Source of the DNA: JADCRZ01 sp037718865
GTDB taxonomy: Bacteria; Bacteroidota; Bacteroidia; Chitinophagales; Chitinophagaceae
Assembly (NCBI GenBank): GCA_037718865.1
Contig: JBBJMP010000009.1
Span: forward strand, 186,001-250,000
Direction: 5' to 3'
Length of the DNA: 64,000 nucleotides
Shown: piece after piece, positions 1 through 8,094 of the stretch
How positions within the stretch are numbered: the stretch's first letter is position 1
How the letters are laid out: each line of letters starts with the position of its first letter
Notes under the pieces: model-generated
The model's database searches: none
Seen by the model: the letters and a program-made list of their open reading frames with translations, nothing else
Told to the model about the DNA's origin: nothing
Program-made: the position numbers and the translations under genes

Positions 1-435
1 TAGGTTTTCTTTCCATTCTTCTGTTCTTTCGACTTCCTCTTCAATTGCTTTTTCTAATTGAATTGGTGTCTCTATTTTTTGTTCTACTGTTTTGGTTTGC
101 TCCCTAACAGTTCGTTTTATTTGTTCAGGGTCTAGTGTTTTAATATCTATGTCTGGCTTTAGTAATGCCCAAATACCTCTTGTTGAATTTTCAAGAAGTC
201 CAAATTTTTTTAAATATGTTTTGCTCCAAGCAAGTCTGTAGTCAACTTCATTTATTGCGCCATCTTGGCCATGAGGAATCTGCAAAATGTTGTCAGATAT
301 TTGTGCAATTTCATAAACCTTACTATTGATTTCTTCATTGGAACCTGAACCACCTAACTGTAAAAGTGCCTTGACAGTAGGTATAAATAGTTCGTCAAAA
401 GTTGGAATTTCAGAGTTTAATCGTTTCCTAGCCAT
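1..435 (-). CDS. Mrr-type restriction endonuclease, N-terminal part (cut by window edge)
   Basis: An open frame runs from an ATG at 435 to the window edge, giving 145 residues without a stop. The start reads MARKRLNSEIPTFDEL and continues with a winged-helix-like segment (about residues 20-95) of the Mrr N-terminal type, then a charged Glu/Lys-rich linker. Mrr family proteins are type IV restriction enzymes that cut modified DNA, with a C-terminal PD-(D/E)XK nuclease domain that would lie outside the window. The gene starts 38 bp from palindrome E1, so it looks like one more minus-strand unit of the array. The N-terminal family call is from memory of the domain pattern; the nuclease part is inferred. 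Confidence 0.7.
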   Translation of the reverse strand, partial: MARKRLNSEIPTFDELFIPTVKALLQLGGSGSNEEINSKVYEIAQISDNILQIPHGQDGAINEVDYRLAWSKTYLKKFGLLENSTRGIWALLKPDIDIKTLDPEQIKRTVREQTKTVEQKIETPIQLEKAIEEEVERTEEWKENL

Positions 436-472
436 AATTTTTTAAAATCGTTTGGTGCTTTCTAGCCTTGCT

Positions 473-668
473 GCTTACGGTAAGGCTTGGCGATGGGCTG
501 GCATTTTATAATTGTCTGCCCGGAACCATAGCTCAATATTTTTACTAAAGATGAAGATAACAACTAAAAGCTCAATTTATAACGTCAAGCTGGAACTACT
601 GCTGATAGTGAGTTGTAGCTGATTGTTCTTCCGTCAGCCAGCCTATTGCCAAACCTGCTGTTGTAAGC
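473..668 (-). repeat. attC-like palindromic element E1
   Basis: About 196 bp with imperfect inverted arms of about 33 bp: the left arm starts GCTTACGG and ends GGGCTGGC, the right arm starts GCCAGCC and ends GTTGTAAGC. The interior holds blocks shared with E2-E8 (GTCTGCCCGGAACCA and AAAAGCTCAAT). It lies 20 bp beyond the stop codon of the minus-strand FAD monooxygenase gene at 689, the place an attC site has after a cassette gene. Function is inferred from architecture. Confidence 0.75.
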
Positions 669-688
669 CGTTTTTTTCGGTCGGTTCT

Positions 689-1831
689 TTAGAAGTCCAC
701 TTCATATAGCATTTTAAGTTGTCGTTTGTTTATGCTTGCAGGTAAAAGTCTAATTACCAAATTTCTTACTGAGGCTAACATTTTGTTTTCAATCTGTGCT
801 ACTCTTCCAATAGTCCACGAAGCATTGACTATGTAGTGAGTTCTTTTCAGTCGTCTTTGCTCAAATTGCTTAAATGCTTTTTGAATGTCTGCATTATTTT
901 TTAATTCGTCTGCAAGAATTACTGCGTCTTCAATTGCTTGGCAAGCACCTTGACCCATATTTGGTGTCGTTGCATGTGCTGCGTCACCAATCAAAACTAC
1001 ATTGTCAAAAGCATATTGGCCGATAGGTTTCAAGTCTATAATGTCGTTCCAAATTAGGTTTTCATCTTCTGTTTGTTGTAAAACCATTGGTATCGGTTTG
1101 TGGAAGTCTTTGAAGTGTCTTTGCAAATCCGCCACTTTAAATTGTTTCATTGCGTTATCATTTTGTTGTGCGTTTACACAAGCAAACCAATAAATTTTAT
1201 TGTTTGCCAAAGGTACAATGCCGAAACGTCCTGCCGTTCCCCAGGTTTCAGATGTCTCCGACAGGTTTAAGTTCGTGTTTTCAATTACAGCTCGCCAACA
1301 AGTATAGCCCGAATATCTTGGGGTTGTTTTTAGCAATAATTTCTTACGAATTGGCGAATGGATACCGTCTGCAACAATCAAAAAATCTGTCTCGTAAACA
1401 CTTCCATCTCGAAACTTAATTGTTATCGAATTTTTTGTTTGCTTAATATCGATAGCGTGTTTATTTGTATTTATGATCTTACTGTCAATTTTTGAAAGCA
1501 ATAGTTTATGTAATTCGGCTCTGTGAATAGTGAAGTTATCCACTCCATATTTTTCACTAATCGCTTTGCTGTCTGTTTTAATTATGGGCTTTCCTTTTTG
1601 GTCGTAGAGGGTAAATGATGGAATAAGTCTCCCAAATTTAATTACTTCGTCAGCAATGTCTAACTTCTGAAATGCTTTGATTGCATTTGACGCTAACACA
1701 AGACCAGCCCCGACTACATTAATTTCAGGAGTTGCTTCAAAAATTGTTGGGTTGATACCAATTTTGTTTAGTGCAATTGCGGTTGTCAGTCCCGCTATGC
1801 CTCCACCTACAATTATGAATTTTTGTGTCAT
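689..1831 (-). CDS. FAD-dependent monooxygenase (class A, PHBH fold)
   Basis: The 380-residue protein has the N-terminal dinucleotide-binding glycines at residues 9-14 (VGGGIAG), a middle substrate domain with WRAVI near 182, and the second FAD motif GDAAHATTP near 282. These define single-component flavin monooxygenases that hydroxylate aromatic or polycyclic substrates with NAD(P)H and oxygen; the family includes TetX-type antibiotic-inactivating enzymes and ring hydroxylases. No signal peptide, so cytoplasmic. The stop codon lies 20 bp from E1, and a core-like ACTAACG lies just upstream of the start at about 1853. It is therefore read here as a cargo gene of the array. The substrate cannot be told from sequence. 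Confidence 0.88.
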   Translation of the reverse strand: MTQKFIIVGGGIAGLTTAIALNKIGINPTIFEATPEINVVGAGLVLASNAIKAFQKLDIADEVIKFGRLIPSFTLYDQKGKPIIKTDSKAISEKYGVDNFTIHRAELHKLLLSKIDSKIINTNKHAIDIKQTKNSITIKFRDGSVYETDFLIVADGIHSPIRKKLLLKTTPRYSGYTCWRAVIENTNLNLSETSETWGTAGRFGIVPLANNKIYWFACVNAQQNDNAMKQFKVADLQRHFKDFHKPIPMVLQQTEDENLIWNDIIDLKPIGQYAFDNVVLIGDAAHATTPNMGQGACQAIEDAVILADELKNNADIQKAFKQFEQRRLKRTHYIVNASWTIGRVAQIENKMLASVRNLVIRLLPASINKRQLKMLYEVDF

Positions 1832-1865
1832 TGTCGGTCGTTCTAAAATTCTGACTAACGTTTGC

Positions 1866-3360
1866 TCGGAGGTTGAAAATTAAGTAGATATAAATCCGAG
1901 TTCTTCATTAGATATTTCAAATTTAGCGATGGTTTTTTTGATTTTCTGCACGACGTTAAGTTTTCTTTTTTGATCAAGGAAAAGATATTGTACAGGTGGT
2001 TTATAGGCAACAGCTTTAGTGACCATGTTCCAGATAATGACGGCCAGCTTTCTGGCGGTGGCGCTTACAGCGACTGTTCTGCCTTTTCTATAGGCTATTC
2101 GTTTAAAAAAATCAGAGAGATGGGTATCTTTTAAATTACCGATGGCATTTGCAGCATTTCTCAGTGCGATCTTTAACCTGTTGCTTCCTTTTGGCGTTTT
2201 GCTACTAAGCAGTTTACCCCCGCTAATTTTATTGTTGGGTGCCAGTCTAAGCCAGGATGCAAATTCCTTTGCTGTTTCGAACTTTTTAAATCCTTCCGGC
2301 CCTACTTCACTCATAATGGTAAGAATGGAGGAATGACTCAATCCTTCAATGCTCATCAGGTCGGTCCCACCAAAATACCGGAAGGAGGCCTGGTTAAGAT
2401 CTATGCCTTTAATGGCATTCTTATTGATGCGCTTATGCTTCTTATCATCCGTCTTTAACTCTCTTTTATCGGGATGGATATTGATTTGGTCTTTAAGAAA
2501 AGCATTGATCTGCACTTCACATTCAGCTATTTTTTTCTGATAAAACAAATAGCTTTCATATTCCTGTTTGAGACCAAAGAGATAATCAGTCCTGTTATTT
2601 CCTTTCAATGCCTTGCTGATTTCTTCCTGCGACTTACGGCAGTTGAAATGTCTGTGTTTGGCCAGTTCCTTAGGGTCAAGCTGGCCTTTACAGATGTCGG
2701 CGATGATAGCCATGCCAGTAAGCCCGCAGACATCTCTCACCACCACATCGAGGCGAAAATTAAGTAGCTTCAGATACTTCTGCATCTTATGTGCTGCTTC
2801 TGCGGCAAGGTCGATCATGTTTTGCCTTTGACGGCAAAAAGTACGCAGGGTTTCTGTTGCTTCATCAGGCAGAAAGCTGCCGGTGAGCAAACCGATGCTA
2901 TGCAGCTTTTGTATCCAGCGTGCGTCTTTTACATCCGTTTTTTTCCCTTTTATGTTCTTGGTGAACTTACCATTACAGAGCGTCAGATCAAAGCCATGCT
3001 TTGCAAGTTCCACATATAGGTTTTGCCAGTAATTGCCAGTGCTTTCCATGGCAACTGATGTAATGCCATGTCCTTTAAGATGCAGGCAGATGGCTGTTAA
3101 ATCATCGGCATAAACGCCGAACTCTTTTACATCATCTTTTCCCTGGCCTACGGCTATAAAATGCGATCTGCTTCCCACATCAATACCCGCACAATGGGGG
3201 TGAATAACGTCCATTTCCATTTTGTTCTTTGTCATAATAGATTTTTTTAAAATGACTCAGAGGGAATGTACTTTTACACTTGAGAATTATTCTGAACGGG
3301 GTAGCAAGTAGCTCCTCCACTGAAATTATCAACTATCCCGGTGCTTGAACACCGGGATTT
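1866..3360 (-). mobile_element. IS110-family insertion sequence (ends approximate)
   Basis: The element contains the transposase at 1880-3235 plus about 100 bp of upstream noncoding DNA. IS110 elements lack conventional terminal inverted repeats, so the ends are estimates. On the left the insertion abuts an array-like core (GACTAACGTTTGC at 1850-1862). On the right, DNA from about 3374 to 3460 may be the displaced remainder of a decayed array element, because it contains GGCACCAATGC as in E8 and CGTCGTTAGC at about 3449. Confidence 0.5.
1880..3235 (-). CDS. IS110 family transposase (451 aa)
   Basis: A RuvC-like DEDD transposase. Asp19 lies in AGIDVGS, Glu64 in ESTGNYW, and Asp101 and Asp104 in KKTDVKDARW. 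The C-terminal Transposase_20 part contains ISGGKLLSSKTPKGSNRL, which carries the serine used for strand exchange in this family. Usual length is 300-450 residues, so this one looks complete. IS110 elements move by RNA-guided recombination with a bridge RNA made from a noncoding end. For this group the long noncoding part is normally upstream of the gene, here 3236 to roughly 3360. The ends of the element are not clear. Confidence 0.93.
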   Translation of the reverse strand: MTKNKMEMDVIHPHCAGIDVGSRSHFIAVGQGKDDVKEFGVYADDLTAICLHLKGHGITSVAMESTGNYWQNLYVELAKHGFDLTLCNGKFTKNIKGKKTDVKDARWIQKLHSIGLLTGSFLPDEATETLRTFCRQRQNMIDLAAEAAHKMQKYLKLLNFRLDVVVRDVCGLTGMAIIADICKGQLDPKELAKHRHFNCRKSQEEISKALKGNNRTDYLFGLKQEYESYLFYQKKIAECEVQINAFLKDQINIHPDKRELKTDDKKHKRINKNAIKGIDLNQASFRYFGGTDLMSIEGLSHSSILTIMSEVGPEGFKKFETAKEFASWLRLAPNNKISGGKLLSSKTPKGSNRLKIALRNAANAIGNLKDTHLSDFFKRIAYRKGRTVAVSATARKLAVIIWNMVTKAVAYKPPVQYLFLDQKRKLNVVQKIKKTIAKFEISNEELGFIST

Positions 3361-3362
3361 TT
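3335..3362 (+). terminator. Perfect 9-bp hairpin followed by T-run
   Basis: ATCCCGGTG pairs with CACCGGGAT around a 6-nt loop, followed by TTTT. It has the form of a rho-independent terminator on the plus strand. It lies in the noncoding upstream end of the minus-strand IS110 element, so it may instead be a structural stem of that element's bridge RNA or insulate it from outside transcription. Confidence 0.5.
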
Positions 3363-3493
3363 ACATTCCAACCAGAATGACGCACGGGCTCGAAGGCACC
3401 AATGCTTACAAGGGTCTTGCAATGAGTCGCAGGAAAGATACATCCGCGTCGTTAGCTGGAGAAATTATTTTCGATCTCGAAAAATGGGGAATG
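3363..3493 (+). other. Unrecognised remnant between IS110 and E2
   Basis: This stretch keeps an open plus-strand frame of about 40 codons running into E2 (TRMTHGLEGTNAYKG onward) that matches no family I know. It holds GGCACCAATGC and CGTTAGC words like those at the ends of the array elements, so part of it may be a decayed element split by the IS110 insertion. No gene is called. Confidence 0.3.
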
Positions 3494-3694
3494 GCTTACA
3501 ACGTACAGGTATTGCTGCAGGTGTGGAATTCATTGTTCGTCCAGCCCGGAACCGCTGCCCAATTGAAAATATAAAGTTGAAGTTAACAACAAAAAGCCAA
3601 ATAGATATTCGTCTGCCGGAACAAAAGTACAGCGATGCAAACAGCCGAAGTTTCAACGTCCAGCCACACTTGCAGCAATACTTATGTTAGCGGC
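3494..3694 (-). repeat. attC-like palindromic element E2
   Basis: About 201 bp. The left arm begins GCTTACAACGTACAGG and contains TATTGCTGCAGGTGTGG. The right arm has CCACACTTGCAGCAATA and ends ATGTTAGCGGC. The interior has TTCGTCCAGCCCGGAACCGC and TTTCAACGTCC, shared with the other elements. The element ends 7 bp from the stop codon (3702) of the minus-strand membrane protein gene. Confidence 0.8.
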
Positions 3695-3701
3695 ATACCT
3701 T

Positions 3702-4436
3702 TTAACTATTGTGAATGTAAATATCATAAGTGCTTGTTATGTTGTCTAATTTTGTCAATCCACAAATATTATCAAGTTTTTTAAGTTTCGGCACATACTT
3801 GATGCTTTGCAAGAAACATTTACTGTCAAAGCCTTTCTTTTTGTGAGTTATAATTTCTTCGTTGAAGTTTTTTTCCCTTTCGGTGTCATACATTGTTGCT
3901 ACTTCAACTAAAAACTTTCTCCACCATGCATAATAAAAATAATTTAAATGTCTAATTGTCTTGCCCTCGTGTTTATATGTACTAAGCATCGTATAAAACG
4001 CTAGTAAATCAAATACTGCTTGTATTTGTTCTTTGTCTATGGGTGTACCAGAAATACAACTTTCAGTTTCTTCAATCATTGAATTGATAAAACCTTGTCT
4101 ATAAGTGGACTTTGTATTGTCATTCCAATTTGCTTTTACTTCCCATGCTTTACTTCTTGATTTGCGAAGTTCTTCAGTCCGGAATTCTTTAAAAAGCTGA
4201 ATTGTGGTTTGTCTTTTTTGATAACTGTTAAATTCAAAAGCTATCCATCCTGTAACACACAACGTCAATAGTGCTATGATGGGACCAATTGTCCCACTAA
4301 CATATTGACTAAATAAGTACCAAATATTTAAGTTAGGAGAAAGACTATTTGCATAAAATTTATTTACATAAACCAATAAAGGAAAAACGATAGCTAATGA
4401 AAGCAATAAAAATAATCCGATTTTTTTCCAGTTCAT
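3702..4436 (-). CDS. Hypothetical membrane protein with two N-terminal helices
   Basis: The 244-residue product is not assigned to a named family. Two hydrophobic segments (about residues 7-26 and 42-67, the second containing GTIGPIIALLTLCVTGW) are followed by a cytoplasmic helical domain rich in aromatic and charged residues (YYAWWRKFL near 170). This layout resembles small DUF4760-like proteins found in Bacteroidota accessory DNA, often near defence genes, but I cannot confirm membership. The gene is AT-rich and its stop codon lies 7 bp from E2, so it reads as a cargo gene of the array. Confidence 0.7.
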   Translation of the reverse strand: MNWKKIGLFLLLSLAIVFPLLVYVNKFYANSLSPNLNIWYLFSQYVSGTIGPIIALLTLCVTGWIAFEFNSYQKRQTTIQLFKEFRTEELRKSRSKAWEVKANWNDNTKSTYRQGFINSMIEETESCISGTPIDKEQIQAVFDLLAFYTMLSTYKHEGKTIRHLNYFYYAWWRKFLVEVATMYDTEREKNFNEEIITHKKKGFDSKCFLQSIKYVPKLKKLDNICGLTKLDNITSTYDIYIHNS

Positions 4437-4497
4437 AGTAGATTTAATATTGGTGATGTCTATATCGTTTCACACTTAGGAAACGTCTTCTAAGGTT

Positions 4498-4695
4498 GCC
4501 GCTAACGTTTACGGCTTACAGCAGGTGGGGAAGTACATTCCGTCTGCCCAGGCCGAAGTTAAAATTATAACTAAAAGCTCATTGTTTATTCTACTGCTGA
4601 ATTACTAATGTCGAGCCCGGACCAATGTACAGTACTGATAATCGGCTGATTGTTATCACCTCTGCCCCACTTGCTGTAAACCGCCTGTTATGGGC
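4498..4695 (-). repeat. attC-like palindromic element E3
   Basis: 198 bp. The left arm GCCGCTAACG...CAGCAGGTGGGG pairs with the right arm CCCCACTTGCTGTAAACC...GTTATGGGC. It is the clearest palindrome of the family. The interior contains CCGTCTGCCCAGGCCGAAG and AAAAGCTCATTGTTTATTC. It is the left part of an 802-bp unit that is duplicated exactly. Confidence 0.82.
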
Positions 4696-4819
4696 CGCCA
4701 TTGCATTTAAAGGATTTAACTGTCTTATAAACAATACCAGAAATCGTCTCTTGTCGGAGGTCCTCAAAATGAATCCTGTTGGAAACAAATCGTATCACAG
4801 TGAGCGCTCTGTCCCAATT

Positions 4820-5243
4820 TTTATTTTGCATTTCCGGAACCGGTACAAATTTGTTCGTCTGCTCAAGCCGCCCAACTGGAGCCGATTGAAAAACCAATGT
4901 ATCGGAGTGGGCGCACTTTCACACTTTTGATGTTAGCTTCCTGGAAAACACGTACAGATTTATTCTACGCCGAAGCCGCCCAAATGAAGCTGATTGAAAA
5001 ACCAATGTATCGGAGTGGGTAACACTGTCACACTTTTGATGTTAGCTTCCTGGAAAACACGCACAGATTTATTCGTCGGCCGAAGCCGCCCAACGGAAGA
5101 CAGTTGAAAAATCAATGTATCGGAGTGGGCAACACTGTCACACTTTTGATGTTAGCTTCCTGGAAAACACGCACAGATTTATTCGTCTGCGGAAGCCACC
5201 CAACTGAAGACGATTGAAAACCAATGTATCGGAGTGGGCGCAC
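4820..5243. repeat. Tandem array of about 98-110 bp repeats, copy A
   Basis: The word ATCGGAGTGGG recurs at 4911, 5009, 5119 and 5228. Between copies each unit carries CACTTTTGATGTTAGCTTCCTGG and GAAGCCGCCCAA. Open frames here (about 65-100 codons) simply follow the repeats and are not called. The unit resembles the interior of the palindromic elements (CGTCSGCCC block), so it may be decayed element DNA. A second copy is in the duplicate at 5622-6045 and a related array lies at 9075-9440. Confidence 0.8.
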
Positions 5244-5299
5244 CATCAGGCTGTCTGAAAATCTAATCTGTCCCCTAAGGAAAGTTCTCCAAAATGGTG

Positions 5300-5497
5300 G
5301 CCCATAACGTTTACGGCTTACAGCAGGTGGGGAAGTACATTCCGTCTGCCCAGGCCGAAGTTAAAATTATAACTAAAAGCTCATTGTTTATTCTACTGCT
5401 GAATTACTAATGTCGAGCCCGGACCAATGTACAGTACTGATAATCGGCTGATTGTTATCACCTCTGCCCCACTTGCTGTAAACCGCCTGTTATGGGC
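5300..5497 (-). repeat. attC-like palindromic element E4 (duplicate of E3)
   Basis: Identical to E3 except for the outermost bases: it begins GCCCATAACG instead of GCCGCTAACG. With that beginning, the left end is an exact inverse of the right end GTTATGGGC, so the complete terminal repeat is GCCCATAAC/GTTATGGGC. Confidence 0.82.
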
Positions 5498-5621
5498 CGC
5501 CATTGCATTTAAAGGATTTAACTGTCTTATAAACAATACCAGAAATCGTCTCTTGTCGGAGGTCCTCAAAATGAATCCTGTTGGAAACAAATCGTATCAC
5601 AGTGAGCGCTCTGTCCCAATT

Positions 5622-6045
5622 TTTATTTTGCATTTCCGGAACCGGTACAAATTTGTTCGTCTGCTCAAGCCGCCCAACTGGAGCCGATTGAAAAACCAAT
5701 GTATCGGAGTGGGCGCACTTTCACACTTTTGATGTTAGCTTCCTGGAAAACACGTACAGATTTATTCTACGCCGAAGCCGCCCAAATGAAGCTGATTGAA
5801 AAACCAATGTATCGGAGTGGGTAACACTGTCACACTTTTGATGTTAGCTTCCTGGAAAACACGCACAGATTTATTCGTCGGCCGAAGCCGCCCAACGGAA
5901 GACAGTTGAAAAATCAATGTATCGGAGTGGGCAACACTGTCACACTTTTGATGTTAGCTTCCTGGAAAACACGCACAGATTTATTCGTCTGCGGAAGCCA
6001 CCCAACTGAAGACGATTGAAAACCAATGTATCGGAGTGGGCGCAC
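5622..6045. repeat. Tandem array of about 98-110 bp repeats, copy A'
   Basis: The same four repeat units as at 4820-5243, displaced by 802 bp as part of the tandem duplication. Confidence 0.8.
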
Positions 6046-6101
6046 CATCAGGCTGTCTGAAAATCTAATCTGTCCCCTAAGGAAAGTTCTCCAAAATGGT
6101 G

Positions 6102-6285
6102 GCCCATAACGGCTACGCATTAGCGATGGCAGGGCAATCATATTCGTCCGCCCATGACCGGTGCTGATTTGAAATGCTTTGCTGAAGATAACAACTTAAA
6201 GCTACATTACTAAAGTCCTGCCAGAACCACTGCCGATGAGCAGGCTACTGCCGAAGGTTCCAACGTCAGACCCTGCTGGCGCTAA
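6102..6285 (-). repeat. attC-like element E5, left part (interrupted by IS)
   Basis: It starts GCCCATAACGG, has arm CGCATTAGCGATGGCAGGG and interior TTCGTCCGCCC and GGTTCCAACGTC, then the right arm begins ACCCTGCTGGCGCTAA and stops abruptly at 6285. The missing end, TGCACGGTTAGCGG, is at 7928-7941. Rejoining them gives GCGCTAATGCACGGTTAGCGG, the expected inverse of the left arm. The element was therefore split by the IS110/IS1111 insertion. Confidence 0.75.
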
Positions 6286-6385
6286 GTCTCCATGTAACCT
6301 TAAAAACTGTTGAGGCAGTTAAAAAAGTAGACAATATAAAACCGCTACAGTAACTTTTAATTTTATTATTAAAACCTCAACAGCT

Positions 6386-7453
6386 ATGCATAAAATTACA
6401 GCAAATTTCGCAGGACAAACCATCTACGTGGGTATGGATGTTCATAAAGACAGTTGGAATTTAGGAATTCATTTGAATGACATGTTTATCAAAAACGTCC
6501 ATCAGAAACCAAATCCAACTATCATGGCCGACTACTTAAAAAAGAACTATCCCAATGCTCATTATAAAGCCGCCTATGAGGCTGGTAAATTTGGGTTTTG
6601 GATTCAAAGGCAGCTAACCCGCCTTGGAATAGAATGCCTGGTGGTAAATCCTGCTGATATTCCAAAATCTCAGAAAGACACGCTGCAAAAGACTGACCCG
6701 CGTGATGCCCGCAATCTCGCTCTTCGCTTACAATCAGGCGTATTACACGGGATCTACATTCCTGATGAACAACAAGAAGCAGATCGCGTATTTTTCAGGC
6801 ATCGCAAAAGGATCTGGAAAGATCTGTGTCGTTGCAAAAACCGGATCAAAGGTTGCCTGGCATTCAGTGGTATTGACATACCGGAACAGTACGATAATGC
6901 CAGCTGGAGCTATAACTTTATTAACTGGTTAAAGGCCATTGATTGTAAACAGGTGAGCAGAAGAACTGCAGTAAACTATATGATTCACCAAATGGAGTTC
7001 TTGCGCAAAGAACTGCTAAGCATCAGTACCGCGATTCGGAAAATGATGCGGGAAGAACGCTATAAAAAGAATTACTATTTACTACGTACTATTCCAGGAA
7101 TTGGTCCATTGACTGCCGCCAGCATTCTGGTAGAAATTGGTGAGGTTAAACGGTTTGCTACTTTCTATCACCTGAACAGTTTTGTTGGCTTGTTGCCCAT
7201 GGAGCAAAGTAGCGGCCAAAAAGAGAACAAGTTAACGCTGACCGTAAGAAAGCATCGCCAGCTACGCAGCGACCTGGTGGAAAGCGCCTGGACAGCCAAA
7301 CGCACAGATCCTGCTATGGCGCTATATTTCCAGGAACAAGTCAAACGAAAAGATAGTAGTATTGTAATCATTAAGATAGCCAGGAAACTGCTGAACCGGA
7401 TTCGCTATGTTCTTATCAACCAACAGTCTTATGAATACGGGCTGGTGAAATAA
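6386..7453 (+). CDS. IS110/IS1111 family transposase (355 aa)
   Basis: A complete DEDD transposase. Asp18 lies in VGMDVHK, Glu65 in YEAGKFG, and Asp104 and Asp107 in KTDPRDARNLA. A helix-hairpin-helix-like TIPGIGPLTA begins the C-terminal domain, and the serine motif MEQSSGQKENK follows. Such enzymes act with a bridge RNA that specifies target and donor by base pairing. Members of the IS1111-attC group are known to insert in integron attC sites; here the element sits inside attC-like E5. The ATG is preceded by a short leader in the left end of the element. Confidence 0.94.
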   Translation: MHKITANFAGQTIYVGMDVHKDSWNLGIHLNDMFIKNVHQKPNPTIMADYLKKNYPNAHYKAAYEAGKFGFWIQRQLTRLGIECLVVNPADIPKSQKDTLQKTDPRDARNLALRLQSGVLHGIYIPDEQQEADRVFFRHRKRIWKDLCRCKNRIKGCLAFSGIDIPEQYDNASWSYNFINWLKAIDCKQVSRRTAVNYMIHQMEFLRKELLSISTAIRKMMREERYKKNYYLLRTIPGIGPLTAASILVEIGEVKRFATFYHLNSFVGLLPMEQSSGQKENKLTLTVRKHRQLRSDLVESAWTAKRTDPAMALYFQEQVKRKDSSIVIIKIARKLLNRIRYVLINQQSYEYGLVK

Positions 7454-7927
7454 TAAAGAATCCTGACTACTAAACCTTGCATGTGTATGCGAATACACGT
7501 CGCTAAGTCTGTAGCGGGGTTCTTTTAAAAGATGAAAATAAAAATATTTATACATCAACATATGAAAAAATAAAACCGCAGGTTGACTACTAAACAAAAT
7601 TTGTTATCGCATGAATAATCAAAGAGCGAAGTATTTTCTTCGACTAAGAATGTAGCACCTGATTTGCGCCACCCCTACAAATTAGAGGGCTAAGCACAAA
7701 TACTGAACAAAAATAAAAGAGACTTGTAGCGTTTATTTTGTTTCAACGAACAAAATTATTTGACTACTCATAGGATGCTAGGTGTGTTGATAAAAACATT
7801 AATTTTGATGAAGGAAAAAAATCTTGCGAAGGGGAAAGGTTAATCCAGGTATTAATCTTTCTCTTTCAAAAGAAATAATATAAATCCTACCATATTAACT
7901 GGTCTCAATCACCTAAGGTACATAGGA
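7454..7927 (+). ncRNA. Candidate bridge-RNA region of the IS110/IS1111 element
   Basis: A noncoding stretch of 474 bp between the transposase stop and the right end. The 10-mer CGCTAAGTCT at the left junction (6280-6289) recurs at 7501-7510, within a small hairpin (CGCTA/TAGCG). The 10-mer CATAGGATGC at the right junction (7921-7930) recurs at 7769-7778. An upstream stem TGTGTAT/ATACACG lies at 7490-7505. Matches to both junctions are what guide loops of a bridge RNA would provide, but the exact transcript is unknown. GACTACTAAAC also repeats here. Confidence 0.55.
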
Positions 7928-7941
7928 TGCACGGTTAGCGG
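7928..7941 (-). repeat. attC-like element E5, right end
   Basis: TGCACGGTTAGCGG restores the GTTR-type end of E5 after removal of the IS. Position 7941 is 9 bp from the stop codon (7951) of the small ORF of the next unit, matching the gene-then-element order. Confidence 0.7.
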
Positions 7942-7950
7942 TAGTGCCAT

Positions 7951-8094
7951 CTACGCATTGGTAACTTTCGCCTTTACTTTTGTTTTTGTCCTTGCCTTTA
8001 TTTTGTGCTTCCTGTTCTTTAGAAAATCACTGAACGCTTCATCTTCTTTTTTACTTAAAGTACGATTTTCGAACTTAAAGTCTTTCTCATCCAT
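7951..8094 (-). CDS. Small basic protein (47 aa) overlapping the GNAT-like gene
   Basis: ATG at 8094, stop TAG at 7951. The product begins MDEKDFKFENRTLSKKED and ends with a very Lys-rich tail. It overlaps the 3' end of the upstream GNAT-like gene by 40 bp in another frame, so the two are probably translationally coupled. It resembles no protein I recognise. The position next to a GNAT-like protein suggests a toxin-antitoxin partner, but this is inference. Its stop lies 9 bp from E5. Confidence 0.5.
   Translation of the reverse strand: MDEKDFKFENRTLSKKEDEAFSDFLKNRKHKIKARTKTKVKAKVTNA

Larger units (their letters stand above)
4503..6106. repeat. Exact 802-bp tandem duplication (4503-5304 and 5305-6106)
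   Basis: The two halves appear identical over the compared lines, with every feature shifted by 802 bp. The junctions fall at the core: GCCGC before TAACG at 4503, GCCCA before TAACG at 5305 and again at 6107. Each unit therefore equals one palindromic element plus its following segment and ends at the next core. Excision and reinsertion, unequal homologous exchange and assembly error can all produce this. No convincing gene lies inside. Confidence 0.85.
6286..7927 (+). mobile_element. IS110/IS1111-type insertion sequence inside E5
   Basis: The boundaries are deduced by rejoining E5: left target GCGCTAA ends at 6285 and right target TGCACGG starts at 7928, giving about 1642 bp with no clear target duplication. 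There are 100 bp before the transposase gene and about 470 bp of noncoding DNA after it, an arrangement typical of the IS1111 subgroup, where the noncoding RNA lies downstream. The exact ends may be off by a few bases shared between target and element. Confidence 0.75.

Noticed and set aside
4591..5732. Open frames of 65-101 codons in both copies of the duplication
   Set aside because: They follow the palindrome and tandem repeats, have no protein-like pattern and are duplicated only because the DNA is.
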